A stretch of 64,000 nucleotides of DNA from the NCBI GenBank assembly GCA_023525715.1, contig CM042010.1, forward strand, positions 82,461,894 through 82,525,893, in the 5' to 3' direction. Shown here piece by piece: positions 63,637 to 64,000 of the stretch (position 1 is its first letter; every line of letters starts with the position of its first letter). This DNA comes from Cichorium intybus (Eukaryota; Streptophyta; Magnoliopsida; Asterales; Asteraceae). Below the pieces are notes generated by a model. It saw only the letters and a program-made list of their open reading frames with translations, was not told the origin of the DNA and did no database searches. A program made the position numbers and the translations under genes.

Positions 63637-64000
63637 CTAAACCGGAGAATCAGAAAGAAGCGAGAAAAGATATTCTACACTCAAATGTTTGTCATCATTA
63701 GGTTGACTTGTACCTTCTCGAGGATTTGGAAGTGGTATGCTTTCAGTTATTGGAGGAGGAGCTCCAAGGTATGGGGTCTCGATAGGGTTGGAACCTGTAA
63801 CCGCATGATTAGGGGCTAAATATTGACTCATTTGGGGCGTGTGTAAGTAGGGCAGTGATGAGGAAGGGCTCTAGTTCGGAACCAGTTGGGCGTAGCTATA
63901 AGAAGGAGGAAACCAGGCTAGGTCACCTACAAAGCCTCAAAAATTCTCCTCACTCGAAGACTCAAGTAAACCAGGGTTAATACTACTCATACCAGAATTA
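63637..64000 (-). pseudogene. RWP-RK gene, copy 2, 3' end only, two stops
   Basis: Aligns to the last exon of 55584-57199 (YLAPNHAVTGSNPIETPYLG, ending LFSLLSDSPV). In-frame TGA at 63937-63939 (Gly in copy 1) and TAG at 63871-63873 (Trp in copy 1) would end the protein at about residue 366 of 464, after the DNA-binding domain. One in-frame codon insertion (Ser) lies between them. The RWP-RK exons are beyond the window. Confidence 0.85.

Larger units (their letters stand above)
60308..64000 (+). mobile_element. RWP-RK-carrying LTR retrotransposon, copy 2 (partial)
   Basis: 5' LTR 60308-62093 (1786 bp, TATAAATA at 60855-60862), primer site 62097-62108, internal region to the window end. It matches copy 1 throughout with clearly more differences than the copy 1 LTR pair, plus about 88 extra bases at 63140-63228. 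The left flank (CGATC at 60303-60307) would be the target duplication; the right end is outside. Confidence 0.88.

Overview
The window is nuclear DNA of a flowering plant: AT-rich, intron-containing, and built almost entirely of nested transposable elements. The LTR families, the RRM-type LINE ORF1 and the CYP706-like P450 would fit an asterid such as Asteraceae (inference, not proven). The only ordinary host gene I can support is a decayed cytochrome P450 at 2697-4398.

Layout. 1-1949: ends of two CACTA transposons, one carrying a Ulp1-type cysteine protease gene. 2588-4398: CYP706-like P450 pseudogene with its promoter. 6186-17232: a complete 11-kb CACTA element (3-bp ATT target duplication) with a frameshifted TNP2 transposase, an apparently intact TnpA-like gene, an antisense LINE RRM fragment and a tRNA-derived SINE-like piece. 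17303-36835: an old Ty1/copia element whose gag-pol is split by a 12.3-kb insertion (18794-31108, a roughly 4-kb Ty3-like solo LTR), itself split by a gag-only copia-like element (20596-28909) that is the remnant of a tandem array. A minus-strand solo LTR (34698-36555) sits just before the copia 3' LTR. 36836-42229: smaller DNA elements, namely a Stowaway MITE, a 2.5-kb Mutator-like element carrying a copia gag fragment (9-bp target duplication) and a hAT-like MITE. 42238-52338: decayed LTR elements.

52339-64000 holds the most striking structure. Two copies of one LTR retrotransposon family have no recognisable gag or pol but carry, at the same internal position and antisense to the element, a four-exon RWP-RK transcription factor gene. 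In the first copy the gene is open (464 codons, all splice sites canonical, own TATA box) and the LTRs differ at only 3 of 762 aligned positions, so the insertion is young. In the second copy (cut by the window end) the visible gene end has two in-frame stops. This looks like a host regulatory gene captured and then amplified by a non-autonomous retroelement.

How the parts work together: almost nothing here forms a host pathway. The relationships are those of nested insertion, capture of genes by transposons (Ulp1, RRM, copia gag, RWP-RK), and dependence of defective elements on enzymes supplied from elsewhere. All boundaries, target duplications and exon joins were read by eye; no database search was run.
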